From positions 1 through 64,000 of the forward strand of contig JAUNCT010000012.1 of NCBI GenBank assembly GCA_030526425.1: a stretch of 64,000 nucleotides of DNA, in the 5' to 3' direction. Origin of the DNA: Clostridia bacterium. GTDB lineage: Bacteria; Bacillota; Clostridia; Christensenellales; CAG-138. Positions 62,981-64,000 of this stretch are shown in pieces (the stretch's first letter is position 1; each line of letters opens with the position of its first letter). The position numbers were made by a program, and so were the translations under genes. Under the pieces are notes generated by a model that was not told where the DNA came from, searched no databases, and was given only the letters and a program-made list of their open reading frames with translations.

Positions 62981-63301
62981 TCAGCGTTCCTCTTCTTTGC
63001 GGTAGGGATCGGAACGGTCGAGCATCAGACGGTATCCGCCGGAGCCGTAGGACAGGCAACGGTTCACGCGGCTGATCGTTGCGGTCGAAGCGGAAAGCTC
63101 CTTGGAGATATCGGAATACGTTGCGCCGGTGTCCAGCATGCGGGCGACCATCCAACGCTGTGCGATGGATTTCAGTTCGGGTATCGTGCAGAGGTCGTCG
63201 AAAAAACGATAGCATTCTTCCGTATCGCGAAGCTTCAGGATAGCTTCGAACAGGGAATCGACCTCATTGTTCTCCAGTTTGGAGTGGTAGGTTTCGGACA
63301 T
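62981..63301 (-). CDS. YerC/YecD-family TrpR-like protein
   Basis: This is a 106-residue helix-turn-helix protein of the TrpR superfamily. The typical pattern is LRDTEECYRFFDDLCTIPEL, then AQRWMVARMLDTGATYSDISKEL and STATISRVNRCLSYGSGGY (core STATISRVNRCLSYG). The turn lies in YSDISKELSASTATISR. GAGGTGAT precedes the start. It is the first gene of a minus-strand unit with rqcH, rdgB and yfcE. Target and ligand are unknown. Confidence 0.9.
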   Translation of the reverse strand: MSETYHSKLENNEVDSLFEAILKLRDTEECYRFFDDLCTIPELKSIAQRWMVARMLDTGATYSDISKELSASTATISRVNRCLSYGSGGYRLMLDRSDPYRKEEER

Positions 63302-63321
63302 TACAATATCACCTCATGTAT

Positions 63322-63349
63322 ATTTTACCACTTTACTGCATTAAAGCAA
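63322..63349 (-). promoter_or_regulatory. Promoter of the TrpR-like-rqcH-rdgB-yfcE unit
   Basis: On the minus strand TTGCTT (63349-63344) and TAAAAT (63327-63322) are separated by 16 bases, just before the gene start. Confidence 0.65.
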
Positions 63350-63354
63350 GAAAG

Positions 63355-63386
63355 AAAAAGAAAAAGCCGGAAGTTTTCCGGCTTTT
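63355..63386 (-). terminator. Intrinsic terminator of rpsT
   Basis: An 11-bp stem (63362-63372 with 63376-63386) is followed on the minus strand by a pyrimidine run starting TTTTT-CTTT. Confidence 0.88.
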
Positions 63387-63408
63387 ACTTGAAACAAATG
63401 TGAGGGGC

Positions 63409-63678
63409 TTACAGCGCCTGCGCTTGTTTCTTGGCGAGCTGCGCCTTTTTGCGGCTGGCTGCATTCTTATGAATAATACCCTTGGACGCGGCCTGATCGA
63501 CGGTTTTCACTGCCTTCAGGTAAGCAGCGCTCTGTGCCTCTTTGTCAGAGGACGCCATTGCTTCGTCGAAACGACGGATCGCAGTCTTCAGAGCGGATCT
63601 CTCCATACGGTTACGAAGATTTGCCTTCTCGGAAACCTTGATGCGCTTCATAGCGGACTTAATGTTAGCCAAGACCAT
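63409..63678 (-). CDS. rpsT: 30S ribosomal protein S20
   Basis: S20 of 89 residues, a three-helix 16S rRNA-binding protein: LANIKSAMKRIKVSEKANLRN (core IKSAMKRIKVSEK), a Lys-rich middle, and AASKGIIHKNAASRKKAQL. A GGGGGTG site precedes the ATG. It is monocistronic, with its own promoter and terminator. Confidence 0.97.
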   Translation of the reverse strand: MVLANIKSAMKRIKVSEKANLRNRMERSALKTAIRRFDEAMASSDKEAQSAAYLKAVKTVDQAASKGIIHKNAASRKKAQLAKKQAQAL

Positions 63679-63714
63679 TCACCCCCTACATAATATTTAA
63701 ATCAAACAGCAGTT

Positions 63715-63743
63715 ATTTTAGCACATGATTCGGGGCTTTGCAA
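63715..63743 (-). promoter_or_regulatory. Proximal promoter of rpsT
   Basis: On the minus strand TTGCAA (63743-63738) and TAAAAT (63720-63715) are separated by 17 bases. Confidence 0.75.
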
Positions 63744-63789
63744 CAGTTTATGCAAAATTTTTTCGTGTTTTCCGAATAATGTTTCCGTG

Positions 63790-63841
63790 CGCCCCGAGGT
63801 TGCGGTACCGCAATGCCGGGAGCCCCCGGTTCGTTGCTCGG
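63790..63841 (-). other. Structured region upstream of rpsT (possible leader RNA)
   Basis: CCGAG (63794-63798) can pair with CTCGG (63837-63841). Inside lie a perfect palindrome TTGCGGTACCGCAA (63800-63813) and a hairpin CCGGG/CCCGG (63816-63820 with 63825-63829), together a small three-way junction. It lies downstream of a second minus-strand promoter at 63860-63889. No coding frame is convincing here. The function is unknown. Confidence 0.45.
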
Positions 63842-63859
63842 TAACTGTGTCCGCGTATT

Positions 63860-63889
63860 ATTATAGCAATGACGATGTGCGAATTGCAA
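63860..63889 (-). promoter_or_regulatory. Second minus-strand promoter upstream of rpsT
   Basis: On the minus strand TTGCAA (63889-63884) and TATAAT (63865-63860) are separated by 18 bases. It would produce a leader of about 175 bases before rpsT. Confidence 0.6.
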
Positions 63890-64000
63890 TTGCCTTTGCG
63901 TTGTCGTTTTGCGAACGATGCGTTGCTGTACTCCGGAATACACTTTCCACATTTCACATTTTCTCCCCATTTGACGATTGACGGACGGTAGGGGAAAGCC
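63890..64000. other. Window edge, no gene supported
   Basis: The last bases hold no frame I can support. A minus-strand frame across 63748-63957 begins MKCGKC, but it lacks the second Cys pair of a zinc ribbon and is crossed by a promoter. Confidence 0.4.

Noticed and set aside
63748..63957. A minus-strand frame beginning MKCGKC, resembling a zinc ribbon followed by a hydrophobic stretch
   Set aside because: The second Cys pair is missing, the ribosome site is poor, and a good promoter lies across the frame.
1..64000. tRNA or rRNA genes, CRISPR arrays, transposases, phage genes
   Set aside because: I saw no cloverleaf-like sequence with a CCA end, no regularly spaced repeats and no transposase or integrase motifs.

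Overview
The window looks like chromosome from a GC-rich, anaerobic member of the Bacillota, probably class Clostridia. The gene orders are typical of Firmicutes: rimP-nusA-ylxR-ylxQ-infB-rbfA-nrnA-truB-ribF, rpsO-pnp-M16 peptidase, yggS-sepF-divIVA, Asp23-DUF2273-nusB-xseA-xseB-ispA-dxs-tlyA-nadK-argR-recN, and scpA-scpB. A T-box leader precedes pheST. An indolepyruvate:ferredoxin oxidoreductase, a Na+-pumping oxaloacetate decarboxylase set and a corrinoid methyltransferase point to anaerobic metabolism. I see no rRNA or tRNA genes, no CRISPR array, no insertion sequence and no prophage, so this is mostly core chromosome with short accessory stretches.

Layout. 1-2.8 kb: a secreted Met/Cys-rich protein with an LTxxQ-type motif, divergent from a response regulator/histidine kinase pair. 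2.8-4.1 kb: a membrane acyltransferase, then an independent short transcription unit with an 18-codon ORF. 4.2-9.5 kb: acyl-CoA ligase, iorA, iorB and an aminotransferase, which together can convert amino acids to 2-oxoacids, acyl-CoA and free acid. 9.5-11.4 kb: a minus-strand trio (NusG-II-like lipoprotein, 53-aa membrane peptide, Nif11-like peptide) divergent from a Gx-type membrane protein. 11.4-14.6 kb: metallophosphoesterase, MTA/nucleoside phosphorylase and an RsmF-like rRNA methyltransferase. 14.7-16.6 kb: ACT protein, UPF0210 protein and DUF1653 protein. 16.7-21.3 kb: pheT, pheS, T-box, and a metallo-beta-lactamase-fold protein whose metal ligands are gone. 21.5-24.8 kb: a pterin-corrinoid fusion protein, a GntR regulator and a DMT transporter. 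25.2-29.5 kb: an RluB-type pseudouridine synthase and a four-gene oxaloacetate decarboxylase set. 29.5-37.3 kb: the nusA-infB operon, with an intrinsic terminator in its leader. 37.5-46.8 kb: rpsO, pnp, M16 peptidase, HlyD-like protein, yggS, sepF, divIVA and a YgiQ radical SAM protein. 46.8-60.2 kb: a long plus-strand run covering cell envelope, nucleotide, isoprenoid, DNA repair and chromosome segregation genes. 60.2-63.7 kb: yfcE, rdgB, rqcH and a TrpR-like gene on the minus strand, then rpsT.

The least ordinary items are the Nif11-like peptide trio, the 18-codon transcription unit, the LTxxQ Met/Cys-rich protein beside a two-component system, the pseudo-metallo-beta-lactamase, a FAD synthetase lacking the riboflavin kinase half, and a structured promoter-proximal region ahead of rpsT. 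No complete new multi-gene system is evident. All family assignments come from reading motifs and gene order by eye; no database search was run.
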